Below, piece by piece: positions 45,555 to 56,676 of a stretch of 64,000 nucleotides of DNA. The notes under the pieces were generated by a model. The model was not told where the DNA came from. It was given only the letters and a program-made list of their open reading frames with translations, and ran no database searches. Source of the stretch: Candidula unifasciata (lineage: Eukaryota > Mollusca > Gastropoda > Stylommatophora > Geomitridae); the NCBI GenBank assembly GCA_905116865.2, contig CAJHNH020001987.1, forward strand, positions 19,114-83,113, in the 5' to 3' direction. The first letter of the stretch is position 1; each line of letters begins with the position of its first letter. A program made the translations under genes and the position numbers.

Positions 45555-45700
45555 TTCAGGATCCTCGCCGGTGCAACGGAGTTCGTCCATTGCGCTGAGA
45601 TTCTTTAAACGCAGGCTTGAGTTAGAAGTAGAGCGGAGCACTTATGGGTTACACCCGTGTGCCAAGATGTTGATCCGTTGAATAAACACATAAACATTTT
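45555..45700 (+). mobile_element. short LINE 3' end (L-C-like)
   Basis: The frame reads like the L-C ending (GGAGCACTTATGGGTTACAC corresponds to EHLWVTP), followed by a CQDVD phrase. 45701-46060 has no other feature. Confidence 0.4.
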
Positions 45701-46064
45701 TCGTGTGTGTTTTTTATCTACATTTTTAATCATACCTTCTAGTTATAATGCTTCTATGTTTTCTCAAAGTGTGTCCTGTCCAACGTTAATGATTTACATT
45801 ATACAACAAGTAAAATTTTACCTTTCTAAGTTCGTAAATTCCTCGCGATCAGCAATTTTTCGCTCGTTGCCTGAGCCATCGCCAGCCTCCATAATATTGC
45901 ATGACTTTTTGTGGAAGACGCTCTCACTGACTCCTGTCTGTATCAGGAGCGTGTTTGCTGCCAGCGAGTTGTCAAGGGGGAGGCAGGGGAGAGGTGAGGG
46001 TGGTGGGTAGATGACAGGAGAAAGGCATAACTGATAGTTTAATTTAGCTACAAGATAACACCGT

Positions 46065-46716
<652 letters not shown>

Positions 46717-46774
46717 CCCATCAAGTACACACTAAAAGTGAAGGTCCATGGATTTAACCGGATTATGAGCAATA

Positions 46775-47612
46775 TGTAGTCGAACAGATGCAAGCTGCTA
46801 AAAGACACTTTTACTCAGAAGTTCGCCTCGTTTGCACGTGCTTGCGAGTCAAAGATGGTTCATGAAAAGATCTGTATGCGTATCACTGACAACAGGTTTT
46901 TTTTTGTCCCCCTTTCTGGCTGTCTGTCTCTACAATACCGTCATCGTCTCATTCCAAAAAGTCTGTCTGTCATAACGTTGTCCTTGTTGTCTGGTGGCTG
47001 CTCGCAAAATTTGTTTGGTTTTGATGAGAAGGGATGGCGCCACTCCTCGTGCGCTCTCTTTATTTTCTGTTTGCGGTAGTGAACCCAAGATTCATCTCCG
47101 AATGGAAACAACCACCAGCTTCATTAGTCGACAGATGCTAAGCTTATTTTGACAAGCACTTTCACTCAGATGTTTTGCTCTAGTTTTGGGAGCACAGCGT
47201 GCGAGCCAAGATGTTCATACCTGCAGTCAACAATGCTTTGCAGTATTGGTAGCAACAGTTTTCTCATAATCTTGGCATATGCCCTGATTCTTCAATGGTG
47301 TCATCGTACATGCAAAAAAGAGTACCACAGTCAATCGTTCCTTGTTTTGCGTTCTGTACAAAAATTTGTTTGTTACCCGGTTGTAAACATTCTTTCATCC
47401 TCACGTTGCGCTCTCTTAGTTCTGATTTGCATCGACTACCCAAGATTCATACTCACGGTAACGATTCTTGAATGGAAACAACCACCAGCTTCAGAGCAAC
47501 GCCAAAGCTTTTGACAAGCATCACTATGTTGTTGCTCTAATTCTGAAGCAAGCTGCCACAGTAGCCACCCTGCAGACACACTTTGCAGTATTGTAGCACA
47601 GCATGGATAATG
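46775..47612 (+). repeat. diverged tandem repeat of about 300-350 bp, 2.5-3 copies
   Basis: Shared phrases: TTTTACTCAGAAGTTCGCTC-like and TTTCACTCAGATGTTTTGCTC; CACTTTGCAGTATTG; GCGCTCTCTT; and GAATGGAAACAACCACCAGC (47100 and 47473). Non-coding by eye. Class unknown. Confidence 0.7.
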
Positions 47613-47779
47613 CGGTATGCTGATTCTTGACTGATTCGCGATGGGACGAGATTAACACACTTCACATGCTTAACAACAACAACACATACTTACAGGTTGC
47701 AAGACAATGGTTTAGCTTTCGTAATTTCTATTACACTTTTAAACTCCTAAGGTTCACATCTGAAGCCCTTTCACATACA

Positions 47780-47847
47780 TCCATACATACATACATACAC
47801 GCACACGCACGCACGCACACGCAAGACACATACAGACAGACAGACAT

Positions 47848-47886
<39 letters not shown>

Positions 47887-47892
47887 GGACAT

Positions 47893-47931
<39 letters not shown>

Positions 47932-47979
47932 GCAACAGACAGACAGACCATACAGACATACAGACATACAGACAGACAT

Positions 47980-48078
<99 letters not shown>

Positions 48079-48198
48079 TACATACATACATACATACATA
48101 CATACATACATACATACATACATACATACATACATACATACATACATACATACATACATACATACATACATACATACATACATACATACATACATACA

Positions 48199-48229
<31 letters not shown>

Positions 48230-48231
48230 TA
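47780..48231 (+). repeat. compound (ACAG)n-(ACAT)n microsatellite
   Basis: ACAG blocks at 47830-48076 with a few ACAT interruptions, then about 38 ACAT units to 48231. Apparent open frames on both strands result from a stop-free repeat. Confidence 0.98.
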
Positions 48232-48519
48232 TAGTCCAATCACTAGATACTTACAGTCCCACAGCGGAAACATAGACTGTAGTGTCATTGCCCTAATAAA
48301 TTCTGTCTGAAGCATTTCCAGACAGCCTACAAAAATTCTGTACAGTCGCTCCACTTCTTCTCGTTCTTCTTCTTTGACTCGCATACATGCTGCATATATA
48401 TACATTCGTAAATACAACTGACATGATACAATAGACCTAAAAACATATATACCTACATCATCTACATCGATATCATATTATTATCATTATTTTCATTATT
48501 TATATTTTTATGCTTTAAA

Positions 48520-48682
48520 TTCATCATCATCTTCTTCTTCTTCTACTTACATCTTCATACTACATTCTTCATACATTCATACATTCATTCTTCTTCTTCA
48601 TTCTTCATTCATTCTTCTTCATTCTACATTCTTCTTACTTCTTCATTCATTCTTCATTCTTCTTCTTCATTCTTCTTCTTCT

Positions 48683-48717
<35 letters not shown>

Positions 48718-49935
48718 CTCTTCTTCTTCTTTCTTCAGCATTTGCTGCTGCTGCCTGCATACATTCTTTCTGCTTCTGCTTCTTCTTCTTCTTCTGCTTC
48801 TTTATTCTTCTTCTCTTCTTCTTCTTCTTCTTCTTCTTCTTCTTCTTCTTCTTCTTCTTCATTCTTCTTCTTCTTCTTCTTTCTTCTTCTTCTTCTTCTT
48901 CTTCTCTTCTTCTTCTTCTTCTTCTTCTTCTTCTTCTTTCTCTTCTTCTTCTTCTTTCTTCTTCTTCTTCTTCTTCTTCTTCTTTTCTTGCTTGTATTCT
49001 TCCTTTTACTTCTTTTTTCTTCTTCTTATTCTTTCTTCTTCTTCTTCTTCTTCTTCTTCTTCTTTCTTCTTCTTCTTCTTCTTCTTCTTCTTCTCTTCTT
49101 CTTCTTCTTCTTCTTCTTCTTCTTCTTCTTCTTCTTCTTCTTCTTCTTCTTCTTCTTCTTCTTCTTCTCTTCTTCTTCTTCTTCTTCTTCTTCTTCTTCT
49201 TCTCTTGTCTTCTTCTTCTTCTTTTCTTCTTCTTCTTCTTCTTCTTCTTCTTTCTTCTTCTTCTTCTTTTTCTCTTCTTCTTCTTCTTCTTCTTCTTCTT
49301 CTTCTTCTTCTTTCTTCTTCTTCTTCTTCTTCTTTCTTCTTCTTCTTCTTCTTCTTCTTCTTCTTCTTCTCTTCTTCTTTCTTCTGCTTGTATATCTTCT
49401 TCTTCTTCTTCTTCTTTCTTCTTCTCTTCTTTCTTCTTCTTCTCTTTCTTCTTCTTCTTCTTCTTTCTTCTTCTTCTTTTCTTTTTTCTTCTTCTTCTTC
49501 TTCTTCTTCTTCTTCTTCTTCTTCTTCTTCTTCTCTTCTTCTCTTCTTTCTTCTTCTTCTTCTTCTTCTTCTTCTTTCTTCTTCTTCTTCTTCTTCTTCT
49601 TCTGTCTTTCTTCTTCTTCTTCTTCTTCTCTTCTTTTTCTTCTTCTTCTTCTTCTTCTTTTTTCTTCTTCTTCTTCTTCTTCTTCTTCTTCTTCTTCTTC
49701 TTCTTCCTTCTTCTTCTTCTTCTTTTTCTTCTTTCTTCTTCTTCTTTCTTCTCTTCTCTTTTCCTCTTTCTTCTTCTTCTTCTTCTTCTTCTTCTTCTTC
49801 TTCTTCTTCTTCTTCTTCTTCTTTCTTCTTCTTCTTCTTCTTCTTCATTTCTTCATTGTTTTTTTTCTTCTTCTGCTTGTATATCTTCTTCTTTTTCTTT
49901 TTCTTATTCTTATTCTTATTCTGTTTCTTCTTTTT
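48520..49935 (+). repeat. 1.4-kb (CTT)n polypyrimidine array
   Basis: Nearly pure TTC/CTT with scattered single-base slips (TTTC, CTCT) and a duplicated island CTGCTTGTATATCTTCTTCT at about 49384 and 49872. The whole block is polypyrimidine on the + strand. The Ser/Leu/Phe and Glu/Lys/Arg frames are repeat read-through. Confidence 0.98.
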
Positions 49936-49989
49936 CAACTTTGTCCCTTTAAGTTTCAGTTTATAATTATCAGAAATCACGTGACCAAG

Positions 49990-50150
49990 AATTAGGCAAA
50001 CCAAGATTTGACAGAAATGAATACAACTAACGTCTGTATAATATTCAGGACTTCTATTGACCAAGACTGAGACAAACCAAGATTTGACAGAAATGAATAC
50101 AACTAACGTCTGTATAATATTCACGACTTCTATTGACCAAGTCAACAAGA
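49990..50150 (+). repeat. 76-bp tandem duplication
   Basis: CAAACCAAGATTTGACAGAA starts at 49997 and 50073. The rest of the unit (CTAACGTCTGTATAATATTC) is repeated with one or two changes. 50151-50440 has no feature. Confidence 0.93.
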
Positions 50151-50444
50151 ATGTTGACCTGCAATGATTTGACTTTTTCAGACTAAAACTTAACATCTCC
50201 ATAGCAACCGCTGATTGAATAAAACCACTATTCAGTGCAGAAAACACGGAATATCTCAGATCGGCTGTTTGAATAAACCCACCATTAAGTAATAATTAGC
50301 TGTTTTTACCAATATAAAACTCTACATCTCAACAACTGCTGTCTTAAACTCATTTTGATATAACCCGTCGTTTGAGTGATGTGCTTAATCCATACCAACG
50401 TCTCCGTTGCGACTCTTATAGGTTTTTAGATAGTGCCTGGTAGC

Positions 50445-50625
50445 CAGTGTGGGCAAATGGTTAAACTGTTTGCCTTGCGCTTTGAAGCTTCTAGGTTTGG
50501 CTCTGATTTGCGTCGCTTTCGATCGTTAGTGCAAGTGTTTTTAAGAGCTCTGGGTTTCGTCGCTGAATCTCCGTGCTTTGTGCGACAAAACTTGGCTAGC
50601 AAGCATCGCTCTACCTAAAAAATGA
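50445..50625 (+). mobile_element. tRNA-derived SINE (S-D group)
   Basis: Head GTGGGCAAATGGTTAAACTG (A box), with TTCTAGGTTTGGCTCTG at the B-box position, then a 120-bp body of no known family. Confidence 0.6.
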
Positions 50626-50639
50626 GGGAACGAACGAAC

Positions 50640-51165
50640 AAACTTTATTTTTAAAGGGTTAAGAATTGGGCACGCAGGCCTGTATAACAGTCTGTCCTTC
50701 GAGGCCTGCCTCCGTTCTTACATCATTTCATTCATACATTACGTAACAGTAAACATTATCAATAGCATCAAGATATTCAATACAAGCACTGGAATGTGAC
50801 CATTTCTAACTACCGTGAACCATAGTAATTTCAATAGATCTGGGAAAGATGTGTGCAATTTCTAAAATATTGTTTATCTTCTAAGGGGCACGTAATCTGT
50901 GCTCACGTAATGTTCAAACAGTTTCCGACTGTATGTACAAGTGTAGGGACTAGTGGTATTTATTATTTGTTGTGGCAGATAGTTCTACAAGTGAGCTGCG
51001 GAGTACGTTAAGCTTGTTTTGAATAGGTCTATCCTGGGTTTAAGGATGTGCAATATATTTAGGCGTTTACTGTGCCTTCCATTATATTTAAACAACGGCC
51101 ATATGTAACATTGAGCCTTTTGTGATAATATTTTGTGAAAAACTTCCGCCTTGTTGAAAAGTAGC
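50640..51165 (-). mobile_element. LINE 3' fragment, family L-G, with ORF2 C-terminus remnant
   Basis: Minus strand: broken frame text HILKPRIDLFKTSLTYSAAH, then NYLPQQI, the closing phrase of CR1/L2-like ORF2 ('...A..WN.LP..I'). The 3' UTR and the tail GTGCCCAATTCTTAACCC, AATAAA and (GTTC)n follow. This links the family tail to a retrotransposon and is the only copy here retaining coding text. Confidence 0.75.
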
Positions 51166-51214
51166 TAGCTAGCTACCTGAGGAGAGCGCCACACACAAAA
51201 AAAAACGATATTTG

Positions 51215-51345
51215 TAGCACTGATGATCCAACACTAGGGATCGCCTTAAAACTGAACCGGGCAACAAAACCCGTAAATGAATCCACCATATTTAGAGGGC
51301 GAGGCAAAAGCTTAACCATTCGGCCACGGAGAACTCAAACACATG
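51215..51345 (-). mobile_element. tRNA-derived SINE (S-D group)
   Basis: Minus strand: GTGGCCGAATGGTTAAGC is a clear A box of leucine/serine type, with GGTGGATTCATTTACGGG as a degraded B box. It shares GGCGATCCCTAGTG with the remnant at 12215-12310. Confidence 0.6.
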
Positions 51346-51476
51346 TTTATCATAATCCGCAGCAAAATAGGGCGCATTTTGTTTTGTTTGTTGTTGTTAT
51401 TTTTTAAGCCCCACCGAGACTGTCGTCAAGGACCGTAAATATAACCTATTAGTTGAACGAGTTTCCTGCGACTTAC

Positions 51477-51528
51477 AGCCTTATCTCTCTTGATATATTC
51501 CAGGCAATTCTTCTCCATAAGTTTCCTC
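51477..51528 (-). CDS. probable internal exon, downstream partner of 53309-53475
   Basis: On the minus strand an acceptor (AGTCTTAATTGCAG) is followed by 52 bases: one completing base and 17 codons, RKLMEKNCLEYIKRDKA, ending at a GCT|GTAAGT donor. The first base G completes the AG left by the exon at 53309-53475, so the phases fit and the joined product reads PLLL-R-RKLMEKNCLEYIK. Both donors are strong; this acceptor has a weak pyrimidine tract. I do not recognise the protein family. The intervening intron is 1780 bp, nearly all minisatellite. The exon is very short, so alone it would be weak evidence; the phase and strand agreement raises it. Confidence 0.5.
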
Positions 51529-51532
51529 CTGC

Positions 51533-52925
51533 AATTAAGACTGGTGACTTATCTCAGTAACATAGGCAGCTAGGATTGGTGACTTACCTCAATAACATAG
51601 GCTGCTAGGATTGGTGACTTACCTCAGTAACATAGGCTGCTAGGATTGGTGACTTACCTCAATAACATAGGCAGCTAGGATTGGTGACTTACCTCAATAA
51701 CATAGGCTGCTAGGATTGGTGACTTACCTCAGTAACATAGGCTGCTAGGATTGGTGACTTACCTCAGTAACATAGGCTGCTAGGATTGGTGACTTACCTC
51801 AGTAACATAGGCTGCTAGGACTGGTGACTTATCTCAGTAACATAGGCTGCTAGGATTGGTGACTTACTTCAGTAACATAGGCTGCTAGGATTGGTGACTT
51901 ACCTCAGTAACATAGGCTGCTAGGATTGGTGACTTACCTCAATAACATAGGCTGCTAGGATTGGTGACTTACCTCAGTAACATAGGCTGCTAGGATTGGT
52001 GACTTACCTCAGTAACATAGGCTGCTAGGATTGGTGACTTACCTCAGTAACATAGGCTGCTAGGACTGGTGACTTATCTCAGTAACATAGGCTGCTAGGA
52101 TTGGTGACTTACTTCAGTAACATAGGCTGCTAGGATTGGTGACTTACCTCAGTAACATAGGCTGCTAGGATTGGTGACTTACCTCAGTAACATAGGCTGC
52201 TAGGACTGGTGACTTATCTCAGTAACATAGGCTGCTAGGATTGGTGACTTACCTCAGTAACATAGGCTGCTAGGATTGGTGACTTACTTCAGTAACATAG
52301 GCTGCTAGGACTGGTGACTTATCTCAGTAACATAGGCTGCTAGGACTGGTGACTTATCTCAGTAACATAGGCTGCTAGAATTGGTGACTTACTTCAGTAA
52401 CATAGGCTGCTAGGACTGGTGACTTACTTAAGTAACATGGGCTGCTAGGACTGGTGACTTACTTCAGTAACATGGGCTGCTAGGATTGGTGACTTACTTC
52501 AGTAACATGGGCTGCTAAGACTGGTGATTTAATCAGTAACATGGGCTGCTAGGATTGGTGACCTAATCAGTAACATAGGCTGCTAGGATTGGTGACTTAC
52601 TTTAGTAACATAGGCTGCTAGGATTGGTGCTCAATCAGTAACATGGGCTGCTAGGATTGGTGACTTACTTCAGTAACATAGGCTGCTAGGATTGGTGACT
52701 TACTTCAGTAACATAGGCTGCTAGGACTGGTGCCCTAATCAGTAACATTGGCTGCTATGATTGGTGCTCAATCAGTGACATAGGCTGCTAGGATTGGTGC
52801 TCAATCAGTGACATAGGCTGCTAGGATTGGTGACTTACTTCAGTAACATAGGCTGCTAGGATTGGTGACTTTCTTCAGTAACATAGGCTGCCATGACTGG
52901 TGCCGTAATCAGTAACATAGATTTC
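51533..52925 (-). repeat. 35-bp minisatellite, about 40 copies, filling an intron
   Basis: Plus-strand unit: TAGGATTGGTGACTTACCTC followed by AGTAACATAGGCTGC. Copies are very similar in the left half and decay (GCTCAATCAGT variants of 31-32 bp) towards 52925. On the minus strand each unit carries TTACTGAGGTAAGTCACCAA, a perfect splice-donor consensus, resembling the real donor at 53308 (TTACTCAGGTAAGTCGCCAA). Confidence 0.96.
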
Positions 52926-53036
52926 TGGGATTAGTAACCTACCTCCGTAGATTATATTGCAAGGTGTCCCCTTTTCCTAGGGGTGGAGTGGAAGGGGCAG
53001 GAGGAGAAGAATTTACCTCTTGCTTCCCTAGCAAGC

Positions 53037-53275
53037 ATGCCGTAAAAAGCGACTAATTACGGGTGGTTCGTGTAAAGTCAATGGAAATGCCTGTTAGGTA
53101 AAAAACCAACATTCTGCGCACATAAAATCCAGATCTGTGCAATCGGTGTGCAAGCAAAATGTAAGTACTGGAGCAAAACCAAAGTCCGGATTTGAACTAA
53201 AAGGAGAAGAAAAACTCACAAAAACAAGAGAAAAAAAAAAAGGGGGGGGGGGGGGGGGGGGGGGGTAGTAGGGAG
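53037..53275. repeat. 34-G homopolymer and flanking repeat fragment
   Basis: G at 53242-53275 is uninterrupted over 34 bases and preceded by an A run. 53037-53060 carries the GTAAAAAGCGACTAAT phrase of the G-run-bearing dispersed repeat. Confidence 0.9.
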
Positions 53276-53308
53276 GAAGTAATTACCAGCTGGGATTTGG
53301 CGACTTAC

Positions 53309-53475
53309 CTGAGTAAAAGTGGCATCAGTCTACGCTTGCATAGTAAGACAATGTCAAACACTTTGGAGGCTGCACACCTGAGCTCATCCCGGAGCAAGTA
53401 GGAATCGCTGACGCCACCGAGGCCCATGCTCAGACAGCAGTAGATAGCGACCTCTCGGCTCAGACTGTACACCAA
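53309..53475 (-). CDS. probable internal exon of an unidentified gene
   Basis: The minus strand has a textbook acceptor (TCAACCCCTTCTCGCAG) at 53476, 167 coding bases and a donor CTCAG|GTAAGT at 53308. The product reads LVYSLSREVAIYCCLSMGLG, then GVSDSYLLRDELRCAASK and VFDIVLLCKRRLMPLLL, 55 codons plus two bases. It has the rhythm of an alpha-helical domain, with no low complexity, in contrast to its surroundings. The frame continues open upstream of the acceptor for about 20 codons, but the splice site is the better boundary. I do not recognise the family. The two leftover bases fit the exon at 51477-51528. The first exon, the upstream exons and later exons were not found; candidates lie beyond 54.4 kb or before 51.4 kb. 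Confidence 0.65.
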
Positions 53476-53624
53476 CTGCGAGAAGGGGTTGAACAAGATA
53501 TGGTCATTGTTAAGACAGTAGCGAAAACAAAGACCTTTCATGAAGGATAATGTATAGGGTTCAGCAATTCCTAATTACAACAAATGACATACTGAAAAGA
53601 TTTAAATTTAGAAATAAACAATTT

Positions 53625-54410
53625 AAAAAAAACGAAGATGGAGGTGCACTGGACACACCCTCAGAATTAAGAAAGAGAGACGGTCGAGAAAAATAATGCA
53701 ATGGACACCACAAGGATAGCTTGGAGGTGACCGGCCCAGAAGCACTTGCAGGCGAACCTCTGAGCAGTGTTGCCACTTTTCTTTGACAAAAAACATCCAA
53801 AACAGAGTCAAAAAATATCTAGAAACATCTAAATTTGCATGGAAAACATTAAGAAAAAACATTCAAATGGAAAAAGTCACAAATTACATAGCAAGTGATG
53901 TGACTTAGCCTATAGAATCATGTCGTCATCTTTACTGAAGTCTGCCTTACAAGATCCACATGATAAACTTGATGAAGTTGAAGCTTCAGATCCAAAATGA
54001 CTCGTATGCTTTAGCTGTTCCAATTTCTTGTAATACCCAGTCAGGGAGCTGATAAGTGGAACAGCCTTTTCCTACTCTTATCAGGCAAAATTTTATTGTC
54101 AAGATAGCATATAAGAGGTCAAATTTCATCTTGTTTCTCAGCTTAGATTTGATAAATTCACACCGAAAGACAAACATCTAGAAAAACATCTTCCATCAAA
54201 ACGTCAAAAACGCCATCTAAATGCAAGAAAAAACATCTAAATCTGAATGTAAAACATCCAAAGTGGCAACACTGCCTCTGAGGCTGAACTTATGGTTACG
54301 CGAAGGACAAAACTGGAGATAGAGAGGATGGGTCAGTGTCGAATTGAGTGGCGCCAGATTGTCTCTGCCTTATGTGCGTCATGGGTGCAATGAGGATTGA
54401 TAGAATGTCT
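53625..54410 (+). mobile_element. LINE C-terminal fragment, family L-H, split by a hAT element
   Basis: 53632-53764 reads in one broken frame RWRCTGHTLRIKKERRSRKI, then MQWTPQG and RPRSTCRRTSE. After the hAT element, LEIERMGQCRIEWRQIVSAL and CASW follow. The joined order '..WTPQG..GRPR.TWRR..E...W...V.ALC' is the C-terminus typical of RTE-type ORF2. The short duplicated bases at the break are the hAT target duplication. Confidence 0.85.
53765..54274 (-). mobile_element. hAT miniature element, copy 2 (intact ends)
   Basis: 510 bp with 15-bp perfect terminal inverted repeats CAGTGTTGCCACTTT. The flanks are CCTCTGAG on both sides (53757-53764 and 54275-54282), a perfect 8-bp duplication diagnostic of hAT. 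The minus strand retains 63 open codons including LTIKFCLIRVGKGCSTYQLP and LQEIGTAKAY, which look like a transposase C-terminal remnant. Catalytic regions are deleted, so the element is non-autonomous. Its ends and duplication are better preserved than in copy 1, suggesting a younger insertion. Confidence 0.95.
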
Positions 54411-54466
54411 ATGAGTTTTTCAACCTTTTTTTTACACCCGTAGAGCACGAAATTAGCAGATTTAAT

Positions 54467-54486
54467 GGGGGGGGGGGGGGGGGGGG
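54467..54486. repeat. 20-G homopolymer
   Basis: Uninterrupted run of 20 G followed by TGTGTG. 54487-54770 has no other feature. Confidence 0.95.
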
Positions 54487-54769
54487 TGTGTGCAGAATAA
54501 AGGCTAAAAAAATTAGTACAAATGTAGATGGTATTGTACTTTTTAAATATAATGTCATTGGTACATGAACAACAAAATTATTATCAATTAAAAGTAATTA
54601 GCTAATGCTACTTAGGGGTTAGAAAATCTGACATAGCGTTGTTTCTGAGCGGCTAAGCACAGCAACAAACCCTGTGCGATTTTTTTCATCACATGATTGG
54701 ATAAACTTGTTAGGCAGACGCCAGAAACTTTCAGTGGACCGGCACCGATACGCGGACGACAGGCTTAAA

Positions 54770-55610
54770 AATACCCAAACACGGGATAATCAACTAACAC
54801 CCACACACAGGACGAATAACCGACACCTACACACAAGAAAAACAACTAACAGCCATACAGGAGACAAAAAACTAACAGCCACAGACATGACAAACGACTA
54901 ACAGCCACACACGAGACAAACAACCTTCACCCACACACCAGATAAACAACCGACACCCACACAGTAGACAAATAACCGACACCTACACACAAAACAAACA
55001 ACTAAACCCACACACGTGACAAACAACCGACACCCACACAGGATACAAACAGCTAATACCCACACAGCAGACAAACAACCGAAACCCAAACCCGAAACAA
55101 CCAACACCCACATACGAAACAACCAACACCATCACATGGTACAAACAACTGACACCCACTTACGAGACAAACAACCAACACCCAAACACCAGACAAACAA
55201 CCGACACCCAAACAGGAGACAAACAACCAACACCCAAACACCAGACAAACAACCGACACCCACACACGGAACAAACAACCGACCCTTAGCCAAAAACAAT
55301 CAACACCCACATACATGACAAACAACCGACACCCACACGAGATGAAACAACTGACACCCACACGAGATGAAACAACCAATACCCACATACATGACAAACA
55401 ACCGAACCCACACGAGATGAAACAGCCGACACCCACACAGGAGACAAACAACCAACACCCAAATACCAGACAAACAACCGACCCCTTAGCCAGAAACAAC
55501 CAGCACCCTCATGCGAGACAAACAACCGACACCCACACGAGATAAAACAACCGACACCCACACACGGAACAAACAACCGACACCCACACACGGAACAAAC
55601 AACCAAAAGC
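54770..55610 (+). repeat. degenerate minisatellite (about 26 bp unit)
   Basis: Unit around ACAAACAACCGACACCCACA followed by CACGAG; some 30 copies, with variants AACCAACACCCAAACACCAG in blocks and longer units in the middle. 55611-55860 has no feature. Confidence 0.9.
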
Positions 55611-55860
55611 CGTGCGGAGCGGAAAGTCATTTTGATTACTTCCCCTAGAAAGCTTCAGACTATCGGGAACGTTGTTCTCTTTGATCTTGTGAGATTTCCG
55701 CAGCAACAAGTCGCCATCGGTTGGTTAGAGACATGTTTACACTCTTGGAGATACAGCCAATGTAAAGATCTCCAGCTCCTCTCTTGTTTTACTGTTTTGA
55801 ATAACTCTCTTTCCATTCACAATAATTCACATTCATTACCATCTTTCTTTTACGTAGTAT

Positions 55861-56641
55861 ATGTGTGTATTATGTGGGTGTGTGTGTGATTGTTGGTGTG
55901 TGTGTATGTATGTGGATATATGTGTGTATTCTTAGGTTTGTAAGTATGTGTGTGTTTTTATGTAGGTTGTAAGTGTATGGGTGTTTATATATATGTGTGT
56001 GTTTGTGTGTGTGTGTGTGTGTGTGATGGTATATGAGTGTGATTGTGGGTGTGTGTATTATGTAAGCAAGTATGTATGTATGCAGGCATATATATGTGAA
56101 TGTATGTATGTGGGTGTCTGTTTGCGTGATTACATATGTGTGTATGCATGCATATGTGTGTAAGAATGTTATGTGTGTGTATGTATGCATGTTGGTGGGT
56201 GTATGTGTGTGTATTTAGGTGTGTTTGCAAGTTTGTATGTATGTTTGTAAGTATGTGAGTGTATGTATGGATGTGTGTATGTATGCATGTATGTGTGTGT
56301 GCATGTCTGTCTATGTAAGTAGGTGTGTGTGTTTTATGTTTGTATATGTATGTTATTGTATGTATGGATGTATGTTTCTATTATGTATACAAGTAAATGT
56401 AGCCTATGTATGTATGTATACATGTGGATGTGTGTATGTGTGCGTATATGTATGTAGTTGCGTGTATGTATTATGTTTGTCTGTATGTATGAGAATGTGT
56501 GTATGTAAATGTAGATGTATAAGTATGTGATTGTATGTGTGTGTGTATTTATGTATGTATGTGGGTGTATGTAGGTATTTGTAGCTGTGTAGGTGTTTGT
56601 GTATTGATAAATGTATGCAAGTATGCATGTGTGTGTGTGAT

Positions 56642-56676
<35 letters not shown>

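Noticed and set aside
45657..46010. 117-codon open frame
   Set aside because: Begins in what looks like a LINE 3' end and continues into AT-rich and G-rich DNA without protein-like features.
48742..50247. Frames of over 400 codons on both strands
   Set aside because: Polypyrimidine repeat read-through (Ser/Leu/Phe or Glu/Lys/Arg only); no protein-like composition.
51533..52925. Resemblance to a CRISPR array (about 35-bp repeats)
   Set aside because: Units are directly adjacent with no unique spacers, and the genome is eukaryotic. It is a minisatellite.
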